Source: Candidatus Nanopelagicales bacterium (GTDB lineage Bacteria; Actinomycetota; Actinomycetes; S36-B12; CAIYMF01). Taken from it: a DNA stretch of 34,378 bases. The stretch lies in NCBI GenBank assembly GCA_025351185.1, contig JANXWJ010000117.1, forward strand, positions 1 through 34,378. Direction: 5' to 3'. Under the pieces are notes generated by a model that searched no databases, was not told where the DNA came from, and saw only the letters and a program-made list of their open reading frames with translations. The position numbers and the translations under genes were made by a program. Shown here piece by piece: positions 6,994 through 15,338 of the stretch (its first letter is position 1; each line of letters starts with the position of its first letter).

Positions 6994-9240
6994 TCATCGC
7001 CCGACGAGACGTCGGACGGTGTCCACGAGAGCGTGCTGGTCGAACTCGCTCTTGAGCAGGTAGGCGTCAGCGCCCGCGTCGAGACCCGCGCGCTTGTCGG
7101 CGTCGTCGCCACGCGAGGTCATGATCACGACCGGGACGTTCTCCCAGCCGCGCGTCTTGCGGATGGTGCGGGTCAGGGTGAACCCGTCCATCCCTGGCAT
7201 CTCCACGTCGGACAGCACGAGGTCCACCACGGGCTGCTGCAGCCGGGCGGCACCGTCGAGACCGTCGACCGCAGTGATGACGTCATAGCCCGCAGCCTCG
7301 AGGATCGTGCGCTGCAGCTCTCGTACGCCGACGGAGTCCTCGACGACGAGCACGCGTGGGCGACCGGTCTCCGACGCGCGCCGCTGCCCGCGCGGTCGCC
7401 CGCCGTCGGTGTCGACGCCGGCGTCCGGTCCGTCGTCGAGCACGTCGGCCGACGATGGCAACGAGGTGGCACCAGCGAACCGGGAGGCGAGCTCGCGCAG
7501 GTCGACCAGCAGGAGCACCGTGCCGTCATCGTCGATCGTGGCACCTGACGTGCCGGGCACCGCGCCGAGGAACCCACCGAGCGAGGTGACGACGACCTCG
7601 CGCTCGCCGACCACCTCGTCGACGGACCACGCGAGTGCCGCGCCGCTCGGTCGTGCGAGCACGGCGACGCGCGCGTTGCGGCTGCCGACCACACCGAGCG
7701 CCACGCCCAGGTCGGCCAGCGGCACCGTCTCGTCGTGCCGAACGACGACGAGCGCGCCTCCGACATCGTGAACGTCGGCGTCGGCCAGGCTCACCGTCTC
7801 GAGGACACCCGGGAGCGGAACCCCATAGCGCTCCTGGCCGCAGCGCACGATCAGACAGCGCACGACACCGAGAGTGACAGGCAGGGTCAGGACAAAGCGG
7901 GTGCCCGCACGCGGGTCGTTGGCCACCTCCACCGTGCCACCGAGCGCTTCGACCGACGTGCGCACGACGTCGAGACCGACTCCGCGACCTGAGGTCTCGG
8001 TCACGTCGGTGCGGGTGGAGAAGCCCGGCTCGAACAGCAGCCGGTGAAGCGACGACGACGAGGGCTGGGCAGCAGCGGCCACCGCCGCACCGTCGAGCAG
8101 ACCCGCACGCACCGCGGCATCGCGGAGCCGGTCGTCGTCGATGCCCGAGCCGTCATCCGCCACCTCGATCACGACGGTTGAGCCAGCCTGGCGAGCCGAC
8201 ACCGTGACGGTCGCGCGGCGTGGTTTGCCCGCGAGCGCCCGCTCCCCCGGCGTCTCGCAGCCATGGTCGACGGCGTTGGTGACGAGGTGGCGAAGGGCAT
8301 CCGCGACACCGTCGAGGACACGTACGTCGAGCTCCACCTCGGCGCCGACCGTCACGAGCTCGACGTCCTTGCCGGTCGACGTGGCGATCTCGCGCACGAG
8401 TGCCGGGAAGCCGGCGACGACACGGCGCACGGGCACCATCGCCAGACCCATCGCCCCGTCGCGCACCCGCGCGAGCCGCTGCAGTGCGTCTTCGCTGCGC
8501 GAGCGCAGGTCGCGGCTCACTGCCTGCAGGCGGTCGGCGACAGCGACCATCGACGTGACGGCGTCGGACACCTCGGACTCGCCGGCCCCGCGCAGCACTG
8601 CCTGACGCAGACCGCGTACGAGCTGCTGGTGTTCGGCGATCAGAGCCGATGTCTGCTGGGCCTGGCGTTGCATGCGGCGCACGTCGAGCTCGGCCTCACC
8701 CACGACGTCGAGGAGGCCGTGCACCCGGCGGGTCGGCACGCGCACGTGCTCGCCGGCCCGTCCGGCCGCGCTCACCGACACGACATCGTCGTCGCCGTCG
8801 AGATCGACGCCAGCGTCGCCGCCGTCACCGAGCCGCGGGATCGCAACCGGGTCGGCGCCGGCCAGCGCCGAGTCGAGTGCGGCGACCACCTCGGCGAGCG
8901 ATGTCGATGACACGGGGCGGTCCGCACCGGGCAACGAGCGGCCGATGGCCTCGGAGGTGACGAGCAGCAGGTCGACAAGGTCACGACGCACACCCAGCCG
9001 CCCGTCGCGGAGCATGCCGAGCAGGTCCTCGGCGCGGTGCGCGAGGGTCACCACCGAGTCGAGACCCAGCATCCGCGCAGATCCCTTGACCGTGTGGGCA
9101 TCGCGGAAGAGCGACTCGATCACCTGACGCGGTGACCGGTGCGCCTCGAGGCCGAGGAGACCGTCGCGCAGCGACGCCAACCGGTCTTCCACCTCCGCGC
9201 GGAAGGTGGCGACCAGCTCGGGATCGTCGGCCCAGCCCAT
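6994..9240 (-). CDS. cheA: CheA-type hybrid histidine kinase (Hpt-kinase-CheW-REC)
   Basis: A 748-residue cytosolic chemosensory kinase. An Hpt (P1) domain at residues 1-110 has His49 in DAHTVKGSARMLG. An acidic linker follows with no recognisable P2 (CheY-binding) domain. The dimerisation helices lie at about 165-260 and the ATPase at about 270-455, with N-box Asn322 in TNAVDHG, G1 box ADDGSGID (361-368), F-box LFEPGFSTR and G2 box GRGVGLDVV. A CheW-like P5 domain spans about 456-590. A C-terminal receiver (627-748) has Asp678 and Lys730. Such CheA-REC fusions resemble FrzE and PixL-type proteins, where the fused receiver can tune or drain phosphate. The gene starts eight bases after the receptor gene's stop and is followed by the REC-GAF gene, so the three are very likely co-transcribed. 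Confidence 0.93.
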   Translation of the reverse strand: MGWADDPELVATFRAEVEDRLASLRDGLLGLEAHRSPRQVIESLFRDAHTVKGSARMLGLDSVVTLAHRAEDLLGMLRDGRLGVRRDLVDLLLVTSEAIGRSLPGADRPVSSTSLAEVVAALDSALAGADPVAIPRLGDGGDAGVDLDGDDDVVSVSAAGRAGEHVRVPTRRVHGLLDVVGEAELDVRRMQRQAQQTSALIAEHQQLVRGLRQAVLRGAGESEVSDAVTSMVAVADRLQAVSRDLRSRSEDALQRLARVRDGAMGLAMVPVRRVVAGFPALVREIATSTGKDVELVTVGAEVELDVRVLDGVADALRHLVTNAVDHGCETPGERALAGKPRRATVTVSARQAGSTVVIEVADDGSGIDDDRLRDAAVRAGLLDGAAVAAAAQPSSSSLHRLLFEPGFSTRTDVTETSGRGVGLDVVRTSVEALGGTVEVANDPRAGTRFVLTLPVTLGVVRCLIVRCGQERYGVPLPGVLETVSLADADVHDVGGALVVVRHDETVPLADLGVALGVVGSRNARVAVLARPSGAALAWSVDEVVGEREVVVTSLGGFLGAVPGTSGATIDDDGTVLLLVDLRELASRFAGATSLPSSADVLDDGPDAGVDTDGGRPRGQRRASETGRPRVLVVEDSVGVRELQRTILEAAGYDVITAVDGLDGAARLQQPVVDLVLSDVEMPGMDGFTLTRTIRKTRGWENVPVVIMTSRGDDADKRAGLDAGADAYLLKSEFDQHALVDTVRRLVGR

Positions 9241-9248
9241 GTCGATGC

Positions 9249-10820
9249 CTACGCGACCCGGAAGCGCGAGATCGACTCGCGCAGCTCGTCGGACAAGGTG
9301 TGCAGCTGAGCCGCCGCGGCGGCCGACTGCTGGGAGCCGACGGCGTACTGCCGTGACACATCGGAGACCTGCGTCATCGCCGCCACGACCTGGTCGGACG
9401 CGGAGCGCTGCTGCTGGGTCGCGATGGAGATCTCCCGCGCGGCCGTGGTGGTCTCGTCCACCATGCCCGAGATCCGCTCGAGCGCCTCGACGACCTCACG
9501 CGCGAGATCGGCACCGGCGTGCACCTCGCGGGCGCCGTCCTCCGTCGCCAGGATCGTCGCGTGCGTCTCGGTCTGGATCTGGGCGACGAGCGCCTGAATC
9601 TGCCCGGCCGACTCCTGCGACCGTTCGGCCAGCTTGCGCACCTCGGCTGCCACGACAGCGAAACCGCGACCGTGCTCGCCTGCACGAGCTGCCTCGATGG
9701 CGGCGTTGAGTGCGAGCAGGTTGGTCTGGTCCGCAAGGTCGTCGATCACCTCGAGGATGCGTCCGATCTCCTGGCTCTTCTCGCCCAGCGAGAGGGCCCG
9801 CGACGCGATGGAGTCGACGCGGTCGGCGATCTGGTCCATCGAGCGCACCGACGCGGACACGGCCTGTCGGCCCTCCTCCGCATGGCGCAACGTCTCCGCG
9901 GCATAGCGTGCGACGGCCTCCGCGGTGTCGGCGATCTGCGCCGCCGTTGCAGCGAGCTCCTCGATGGTCGAGGTGGTCTCGGCGACTGCTGAGGACTGCT
10001 CGGTGGCACTCGCCGCGTGCTGCTGAGCGGTGGCGAGCAGCTCGACCGCGCTCGTCGAGATCTGCTCGCCACCGGATCGCACCTGCTCGACGAGGGAACG
10101 CAGGCTGTCCAGAGCCTGGTTCACCGACGTCGACAGCACGACAACGGTGTCGTCGTCCTCGGCATCGCTCGCGGCCATGGCCGAGACGTCGACACCGGCA
10201 GTCAGGTCGCCCGCAGCCGCCCGCTCGAGCTGGGAGGTGAGGGCGTCGACACGAGCGCTGAGCTCCTTGCGCTCACGCGTCGACTTGCTCTCGAAGGCGA
10301 GGACCGCCTCCGCGAGCTGGGCGTCGATGAGGGTCATGGCGGGCAGGGCCACGAGGGCAAGCAGCCCGAGTGGTACGGCGGACCCGGTCCAGGTGTGCGT
10401 CACGAACCCGGTGAAGGCCACGCTCACGGCCTGGAGAAGGGCGAAGCCGGCGAGCAGCCAGCCGGAGAACATGAGCGAGGCGAAGAGCACCGTCACGGCG
10501 AGCAGCGCCGAGGTGGGGCCGAGGAGGCCGCCGCTTGCGCACGCCATGCCGGTGATGCAGACGACCACGGCGAGCAGGATGACCCGGCCCAGGGTGACGA
10601 CCTGGCGCAGCTGTGCACGGGCCCGTCGGGCCCGGACTGCCAGCGCCGTCGTGACGGCGGCGACGAGGGTGCCGAAGGCTGCCCACGCCACGACCTGGAT
10701 GACGTCGACCTCGGCATCGGGGACGAACACGGCCGTGAGCACGGCGGACACGACCCCGCCGACGACGATCCCCCAGGTGGCGACGCACGCGATCACAGCG
10801 ATGCGCTTGCTGAACTCCAC
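9249..10820 (-). CDS. Methyl-accepting chemotaxis protein with six-helix membrane domain
   Basis: A 523-residue chemoreceptor. The first 170 residues are almost entirely hydrophobic, with about six membrane helices (roughly 8-32, 41-62, 77-97, 103-125, 120-140, 147-167) and no sizeable extracytoplasmic ligand domain. A short HAMP-like or coiled linker leads into the signalling hairpin. The hairpin tip at about 360-395 carries the near-invariant [19 protein letters not shown] and [16 protein letters not shown] segments that bind CheA and CheW. There is no C-terminal CheR-tether pentapeptide. The GTG start at 10820 has GAGG about seven bases upstream. It is the gene before cheA in the operon. 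The membrane domain suggests sensing of a membrane property, a buried ligand or cell energy, but this is inference. Confidence 0.92.
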   Translation of the reverse strand: MEFSKRIAVIACVATWGIVVGGVVSAVLTAVFVPDAEVDVIQVVAWAAFGTLVAAVTTALAVRARRARAQLRQVVTLGRVILLAVVVCITGMACASGGLLGPTSALLAVTVLFASLMFSGWLLAGFALLQAVSVAFTGFVTHTWTGSAVPLGLLALVALPAMTLIDAQLAEAVLAFESKSTRERKELSARVDALTSQLERAAAGDLTAGVDVSAMAASDAEDDDTVVVLSTSVNQALDSLRSLVEQVRSGGEQISTSAVELLATAQQHAASATEQSSAVAETTSTIEELAATAAQIADTAEAVARYAAETLRHAEEGRQAVSASVRSMDQIADRVDSIASRALSLGEKSQEIGRILEVIDDLADQTNLLALNAAIEAARAGEHGRGFAVVAAEVRKLAERSQESAGQIQALVAQIQTETHATILATEDGAREVHAGADLAREVVEALERISGMVDETTTAAREISIATQQQRSASDQVVAAMTQVSDVSRQYAVGSQQSAAAAAQLHTLSDELRESISRFRVA

Positions 10821-10969
10821 GACTGCCTCACCGTCCGATCACGGTTACGGGGCCACACACCCCACACTGCTGCTTCGGGACGTCCGGGCATCACCTGAAG
10901 GGGTGAACGGCCACGTGCTCAGAACAGTCCCCCGTGCCACGAACGGTCGAGGGAGCCGTCGTACGCCGG

Positions 10970-11491
10970 TCAGCGGCGGGCGAGGCGGACGCGCAACGCC
11001 AGCAGGGCCGCCGTGGAGAGCACCGCGACCGGGCCGCCGAGGTCGCTCGGCGCTAGCCCGAGCAGCAGGTCGGAGGCGGTCGCAGGGAGCGTCACAGGCG
11101 TGGGAGCGAGGTCCTCGGGCACCTCGACGAGCCCGGCCACCGCCTCGGCGACAACGCCGACCTCGACGTCGTCGACGGAGACCACCACGAGCCGGGCGCT
11201 CGACGGCAGCGGGGTGACGGGCATCCCCAGGACCGACCGCAGGTCGACGAGCGGCAGCACGTGGCCGCGCCAGTTGCCGACACCGACGACCCACGCCGGG
11301 GTCCCCGGGACCCGGGTCGCATACGGGACGGCGACGACCTCGGCGACGTCCGGGGCGCAGATGCCATAGCGACCGCTCCCCAGCCGCAGCACGACGTGGT
11401 CGACACCGCTGGCCTCAGGTTCGACGACGTCGTCGTCGAACCACGTAGGCATCCCGACCAGGGACGGGCGCGGGGGCAGCGTGACTGTCAC
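10970..11491 (-). CDS. cheW: CheW-like coupling protein
   Basis: A 173-residue protein with a single CheW domain at about residues 30-165, which links receptors to CheA in signalling arrays. Marks are VVLRLGSGRYGICAPDVAEVV, VVGVGNWRGHVLPLVDLRSVLG and LVVVSVDDVEVGVVAEAV, in the order and spacing of the two CheW barrels. The GTG at 11491 is the longest start; an ATG 13 codons in is also possible, and neither has a strong ribosome site. It is separated from the receptor gene by about 150 bases and follows the DUF6113-like gene's stop by 24 bases, so it may belong to the upstream transcript as well as to the chemosensory one. Confidence 0.9.
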   Translation of the reverse strand: MTVTLPPRPSLVGMPTWFDDDVVEPEASGVDHVVLRLGSGRYGICAPDVAEVVAVPYATRVPGTPAWVVGVGNWRGHVLPLVDLRSVLGMPVTPLPSSARLVVVSVDDVEVGVVAEAVAGLVEVPEDLAPTPVTLPATASDLLLGLAPSDLGGPVAVLSTAALLALRVRLARR

Positions 11492-11515
11492 CTGCGGAGC
11501 ATCGGCCTCGGAGGC

Positions 11516-12115
11516 TCAGCCCTGAAGGCCGTCGAGGTCACCGGATCCGACCGGCTGCTCGGGTGCCGGCGGCGTCGCGACACCACCGCGGACGAGAGCC
11601 CGCGCGCCGCGCGGGAGCGGCCAGACGCTCGCCAGGAGGACCAGGACGCCTCCACCGATGAGATAGACGTAGGTCCGGGTGAGATCAGGGAGCAGGACGT
11701 CGCCGCCCGGGTTGGTGCTCGCTAACAGCATCGTCGGGGCGACCCAGCCCAGCGCCACCGCGACAGCGCCGGTGCGCGAGCCGACGAACCAAGCAGCGGC
11801 CCGGACGCAGACCGGCAGCGCCACGAGCATCAGCACGAGGCCCCACGGCACGACGTTGCCGTGCACCTGCGTGCGCACGGCCGCGAGCCCGACCCCGAGC
11901 ACGCCGAGGAAGAGCCCGCCCGCGACCAGGCCGACGTAGGCCAGCGGGCCGAAGCTCCGCACGGGGGCGTCGGGGACGACGTCGTCGGACGCAGCACTGT
12001 CGTCCAGAACGCCGCCATCACTGACAGCCCCGTCGCTGACAGCCGCTCCGGTGGCGAGTGCAGCGTTGGAGTGCTCCGCGTCGTCGGGCCGCGCGTCGTT
12101 CACCTCGTCCGTCAC
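11516..12115 (-). CDS. Four-helix membrane protein, DUF6113-like
   Basis: A 199-residue integral membrane protein. The first 70 residues are acidic and low in complexity (Asp, Ala, Ser) and probably cytosolic. Four membrane helices follow at about residues 75-185. The pattern and the nearby mshB gene fit the actinobacterial DUF6113 family, recalled from other genomes as an mshB neighbour; a profile search would settle it. The GTG at 12115 is preferred over the longer open frame to 12307, whose extra residues overlap the protease gene and look non-coding. It lies 46 bases after the FtsH-like gene and 24 bases before cheW, in an apparent operon. No function is known. Confidence 0.75.
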   Translation of the reverse strand: MTDEVNDARPDDAEHSNAALATGAAVSDGAVSDGGVLDDSAASDDVVPDAPVRSFGPLAYVGLVAGGLFLGVLGVGLAAVRTQVHGNVVPWGLVLMLVALPVCVRAAAWFVGSRTGAVAVALGWVAPTMLLASTNPGGDVLLPDLTRTYVYLIGGGVLVLLASVWPLPRGARALVRGGVATPPAPEQPVGSGDLDGLQG

Positions 12116-12161
12116 GCTGGCGAGCCTACGTGGCCCGCACGGTAGGTCCCGACGTACGGGG

Positions 12162-14186
12162 TCAGGCCTCCAGGCCGGCGGCCTCGACGCCGGTGCCGAC
12201 GAACGCCGGACGGTCGCGCAGGTCGACGGTGCGCGCCGACTCCGCCGCTGCGGAGAGGACGTCGGTGATCTCGCGACCGATGAGCTCGTGCCGCTCGAGC
12301 AGCGCATCGCGCAGCGCCTCGACGAGGTTCCTGTTCTCGTCGAGCAGCGCGAGGGTGAACCGCTTCTGCTCCTGCAGGATCTTCTCGACCCGGCCGCGAC
12401 CGTCGGAGTCGCCGAGGACTCGACCGACGATGTTGGTGTCCGACAGCGCGCTGCCCTGGATGGCGGAGTAGGAGATCAGCGTGTCCGTCATGCCGGCGGC
12501 TCCGACCATCTGAGCGGCGACGTTGGTGGCATAGAGCAGGTCACCGGCCGGACCGGTGGAGATGTCGTCGAAGAAGAGCTCCTCCGCGGACTGACCGCCC
12601 ATGGCGATGCGGATGAGGCCGAGCATCTCGGTCTTGGACCGGGTGAACACGTCCTCGGCGTCGCCGTGAGCCAGCATGCCGAGCGCGTCGCGACGCTTGA
12701 CGATGGTGAGCACCTCGAGCCGGCGGTGCGGTGCGACGAGCCAGGCCGTCACGGCGTGGCCGGCCTCGTGCGTCGCGATGAGGTGACGCTCGTGGTCGGT
12801 GTAGGCGACCGGTTGCCCCATGCCGACCTCCTCCACGAGGCGGGCCCGCTCGACGTCGGCGCGCGACATCGCGTGGTCACCACGACGCAGGGCATTGACG
12901 AGTCCCTCGTCGAAGAGGTGCTCGATCATCACCGGGGTATAGCCCTGGGTCACCGACGCGAAGGAGTCGCGGACCTCATCGGAGTCGAGCTCGACGTGGT
13001 GCGCCTTGCGCGTGAGGAAGAAGTCGACGAGCTCGCGACGTCCGGCCTTGGTCGGCGGCTCGAAGGTCAGGCGACGGTCGAAGCGACCCGGGCGCAGCAG
13101 CGCCGGGTCGAGGTTGTCGGCACGGTTGGTCGCGGCGATGAGCAGCACGTTGGTCGACGGCGGCACCGGACGCGAGAGCTGACGGTGCGGCGGGAGGAAG
13201 AGGTTGATCTGGTCGATGAACCACGTCTGCATCTTCTGCCAGCCGGTCGGGTCGTCGAAGGACTGCATCTGCACGAGCAGCTCGTTGACGACACCGCCGA
13301 CGCCCTCGCTCGTCATGGAGCGGTTCGTGACCGTGCCCGATCCGTGCGTCACGGCTGCCGAGGCGTACGACGAGGGAAGTCCCTCGAGGCCGCCACAGCA
13401 CAGCGACTCGCTCGAGCGCATCGGCAGGGGGGTCATCGACAGACCGCCACGCGCCATCGCGATCGCATCGATCTCCTCGATGAAGCCGATCGCGCCGCCT
13501 TCCTGGCGAGCCGCCTTGCGCAGCGCCTTGAAGTAGGACCGGATCTTGCGCGCTGTGGCGCCGTAGTACATCGACTGGAACGACGTGGCCGAGACGAAGA
13601 GGAACGGGACTCCGGCCTCGCGGGCCATCGCCTTCGCGAGGTAGGTCTTGCCGGTGCCGGGCTGGCCCTCGAAGAGCAGGCCGCGGCGCGCGGTGCCACC
13701 CATCTCGGACGCGAACGCCTTGTGAGCGAGGAAGAGGTTGAGCGACCGGATGACGTCGTCCTTCACCGCGTCGATCCCGATGACCTCGTCGAGCTTCACG
13801 TCGATCTGCTCGGGCCGGTAGGTCACGTGCGGCGAGCGGCCGGCACCGACGGTCGAGCCCACCAGCACGCCGATCAGCGCGAGGAAGAACAGTCCGGGGA
13901 TGAGCATCAGCGGATCGATGGTCGGCCAGGTGATGTTGGTGATGTCGAAGCCGTTGCCACTGACGATCCGGACCCAGAGGTACACCGACGGCACGAGGAG
14001 CAGCAGGAACAGCCGTCCGAGCCGACGCCGGCGCGACTTCTCGCGAGAGACGCCCACGTCGGCCTGGTTGGCGCGCATGGTCGTGGAGTCCGCCAGGAGC
14101 ACCGAGGTCGGCGGCGCTGCCACGGCGCTCGCGCGCGTGGTCGTGGTGCTCGACGCACCGTGGCCGATCAGCCCGTGAAGGCGCAT
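12162..14186 (-). CDS. Divergent FtsH-like AAA+ zinc metalloprotease
   Basis: A 674-residue membrane AAA+ protease of the FtsH type. Two membrane helices lie at about residues 58-75 and 94-115, with a very short outer loop. The ATPase has Walker A GQPGTGKT (174-181), pore loop MYYG (206-209), Walker B FIEEIDAI, where the usual first Asp is Glu, and the SRH with AATNRADNLDPALLRPGRFDR-type spacing. The protease domain has HEAGH (473-477) and a later DL-x-AT segment that supplies the third zinc ligand. It differs from housekeeping FtsH in two extra segments of about 35 residues each on either side of the VNELLVQMQSFDD helix, one Ser/Thr/Gly-rich and one aromatic and basic. The ATG at 14186 has GGAG six bases upstream; one at 14198 is also in frame. 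It is probably a second FtsH paralogue. Confidence 0.88.
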   Translation of the reverse strand: MRLHGLIGHGASSTTTTRASAVAAPPTSVLLADSTTMRANQADVGVSREKSRRRRLGRLFLLLLVPSVYLWVRIVSGNGFDITNITWPTIDPLMLIPGLFFLALIGVLVGSTVGAGRSPHVTYRPEQIDVKLDEVIGIDAVKDDVIRSLNLFLAHKAFASEMGGTARRGLLFEGQPGTGKTYLAKAMAREAGVPFLFVSATSFQSMYYGATARKIRSYFKALRKAARQEGGAIGFIEEIDAIAMARGGLSMTPLPMRSSESLCCGGLEGLPSSYASAAVTHGSGTVTNRSMTSEGVGGVVNELLVQMQSFDDPTGWQKMQTWFIDQINLFLPPHRQLSRPVPPSTNVLLIAATNRADNLDPALLRPGRFDRRLTFEPPTKAGRRELVDFFLTRKAHHVELDSDEVRDSFASVTQGYTPVMIEHLFDEGLVNALRRGDHAMSRADVERARLVEEVGMGQPVAYTDHERHLIATHEAGHAVTAWLVAPHRRLEVLTIVKRRDALGMLAHGDAEDVFTRSKTEMLGLIRIAMGGQSAEELFFDDISTGPAGDLLYATNVAAQMVGAAGMTDTLISYSAIQGSALSDTNIVGRVLGDSDGRGRVEKILQEQKRFTLALLDENRNLVEALRDALLERHELIGREITDVLSAAAESARTVDLRDRPAFVGTGVEAAGLEA

Positions 14187-14214
14187 GTGGCTCTCCATCC
14201 CCGTGTGCCCGTCT

Positions 14215-14232
14215 CACGCCCAGGAGGGCGTG
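14215..14232 (-). promoter_or_regulatory. Small hairpin in the leader of the FtsH-like gene
   Basis: CACGCCC and GGGCGTG form a perfect 7-bp stem around a four-base loop, ending about 29 bases before the ATG at 14186. In the minus-strand RNA the loop reads UCCU. It may shape the leader or be chance in GC-rich DNA. Confidence 0.3.
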
Positions 14233-14360
14233 CACACATCGTCACCGACGCGGGCCCGGAGACCCTGCTCGAAAGGCCGTTCTCACCCAGGTGGAGTACC
14301 CCGGGCGGCCCAACTATGACTGCCAGTGACCGGATCCTCGCTCTGGCATCGGCCGAACGG

Positions 14361-15248
14361 TCAGATCCCTGCGAACAGGTCGGTCTCGCGCCCGAGCTCG
14401 TCGAGCTCGCCGGCAGTCTCGCCGCGTACGAGGCGATAGAACTCGACGCCGATCGCGCGTGAGCCGAGCTTGTTCGACAGGGCGAAGAAGCCGTCCTCCA
14501 CGCTGATCTGGGTCGCATGGGCGCGCATCGCTGCCATCTTCTTGTCGGACTCGCCCTGGGCGTCGATGACGGTCGTGATGATCACGTCGTCGCACGCGAA
14601 GGGGATGTCGTCGGGGTCCATGGCCGCGAAACCGGTGTCCTCGCCCATCGCGCGCAGGGCAGCGATGCCCTCCCGGACGAACGACTTGGGGAAGGCAGTC
14701 CAGTAGATCTTGGCGATGTCCCACCCTGCGCCGAGGTCCGGGCGGAAGGACGGGGCGGCGGCGAGGAGCGAGGCGTACATCGCCACGCGGTGGGCCTGGA
14801 TGTGGTCGGGGTGGCCATAGCCGCCGAAGTCGTCATAGGTCACGAGCACCTGCGGTCGGACCTCGCGAATCACGGCGACCAGGTCGGCCGACGCGGCGAG
14901 GAGGTCCGCCTGCCAGAAGGCGACCGGGTCCTCGTTGTCGGGCAGCCCCATCATCCCGGAGTCGCGGTATTTCCCCGCGTGCCCGAGGAGTCGGTGGTCG
15001 GTGACACCGAGCGCGGCCATGGCGTGCGCCAGCTCGATCGCGCGGTGCTCACCGAGGCTGTCATCGCGGTCGGCCGCACGATGCGCGTGGTCGTCGACGA
15101 GGATCTCGCCCTCCTCGCCCAACGTGCAGGTGACGAGGGTGACGTGGGCACCCGTGGCGGCGTAGTGCGCCATCGTGGCGCCGCTGCCGATCGTCTCGTC
15201 GTCGGGGTGGGCATGGACGAGCAGGAGACGATGCTCAGCGGTGATCAC
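14361..15248 (-). CDS. mshB: N-acetyl-glucosaminyl-inositol deacetylase of mycothiol synthesis (MshB)
   Basis: A 295-residue zinc deacetylase of the PIG-L/LmbE fold. MshB removes the acetyl group from GlcNAc-Ins to give GlcN-Ins, the acceptor for cysteine ligation by MshC in mycothiol synthesis. The AHPDDE motif (residues 13-18) gives zinc ligands His14 and Asp17, with Asp16 as likely general base. The third ligand is His149 in [12 protein letters not shown]. The motif TLGEEGEI and the [15 protein letters not shown] segment with a PDNED stretch are typical of MshB rather than of the related amidase Mca. The GTG at 15248 gives the family's usual length; the open frame to 15383 adds only Arg/Gly-rich residues. 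It runs divergently from the S9 peptidase gene. Confidence 0.92.
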   Translation of the reverse strand: MITAEHRLLLVHAHPDDETIGSGATMAHYAATGAHVTLVTCTLGEEGEILVDDHAHRAADRDDSLGEHRAIELAHAMAALGVTDHRLLGHAGKYRDSGMMGLPDNEDPVAFWQADLLAASADLVAVIREVRPQVLVTYDDFGGYGHPDHIQAHRVAMYASLLAAAPSFRPDLGAGWDIAKIYWTAFPKSFVREGIAALRAMGEDTGFAAMDPDDIPFACDDVIITTVIDAQGESDKKMAAMRAHATQISVEDGFFALSNKLGSRAIGVEFYRLVRGETAGELDELGRETDLFAGI

Positions 15249-15267
15249 GCAGGCAAGCCTAACCCGC
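15249..15267. promoter_or_regulatory. Candidate DtxR/IdeR-like iron box at the mshB start
   Basis: The 19 bases directly before the mshB GTG match the consensus TWAGGTWAGSCTWACCTWA at 13 positions, with 13 of the 14 matches falling in a run through the core (AGGCAAGCCTAACC against AGGTWAGSCTWACC). It lies in the divergent spacer between mshB and the S9 peptidase gene, where a bound repressor would block mshB initiation. The outer bases do not match, so a chance match is quite possible. Confidence 0.3.
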
Positions 15268-15338
15268 GCCCGAGCGCCCGGGCCGGGCGTTCGCTCGCAG
15301 CGTGTGCCGAGGCCGCGGCGCCTGACAGACTCGCGTCC

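Noticed and set aside
12051-14462. An open frame of 803 codons on the plus strand opposite the FtsH-like gene.
   Set aside because: It is antisense to a clear protease gene, made of Arg/Gly/Asp/Val-rich residues with no domain-like pattern. Long antisense frames are expected in GC-rich DNA.
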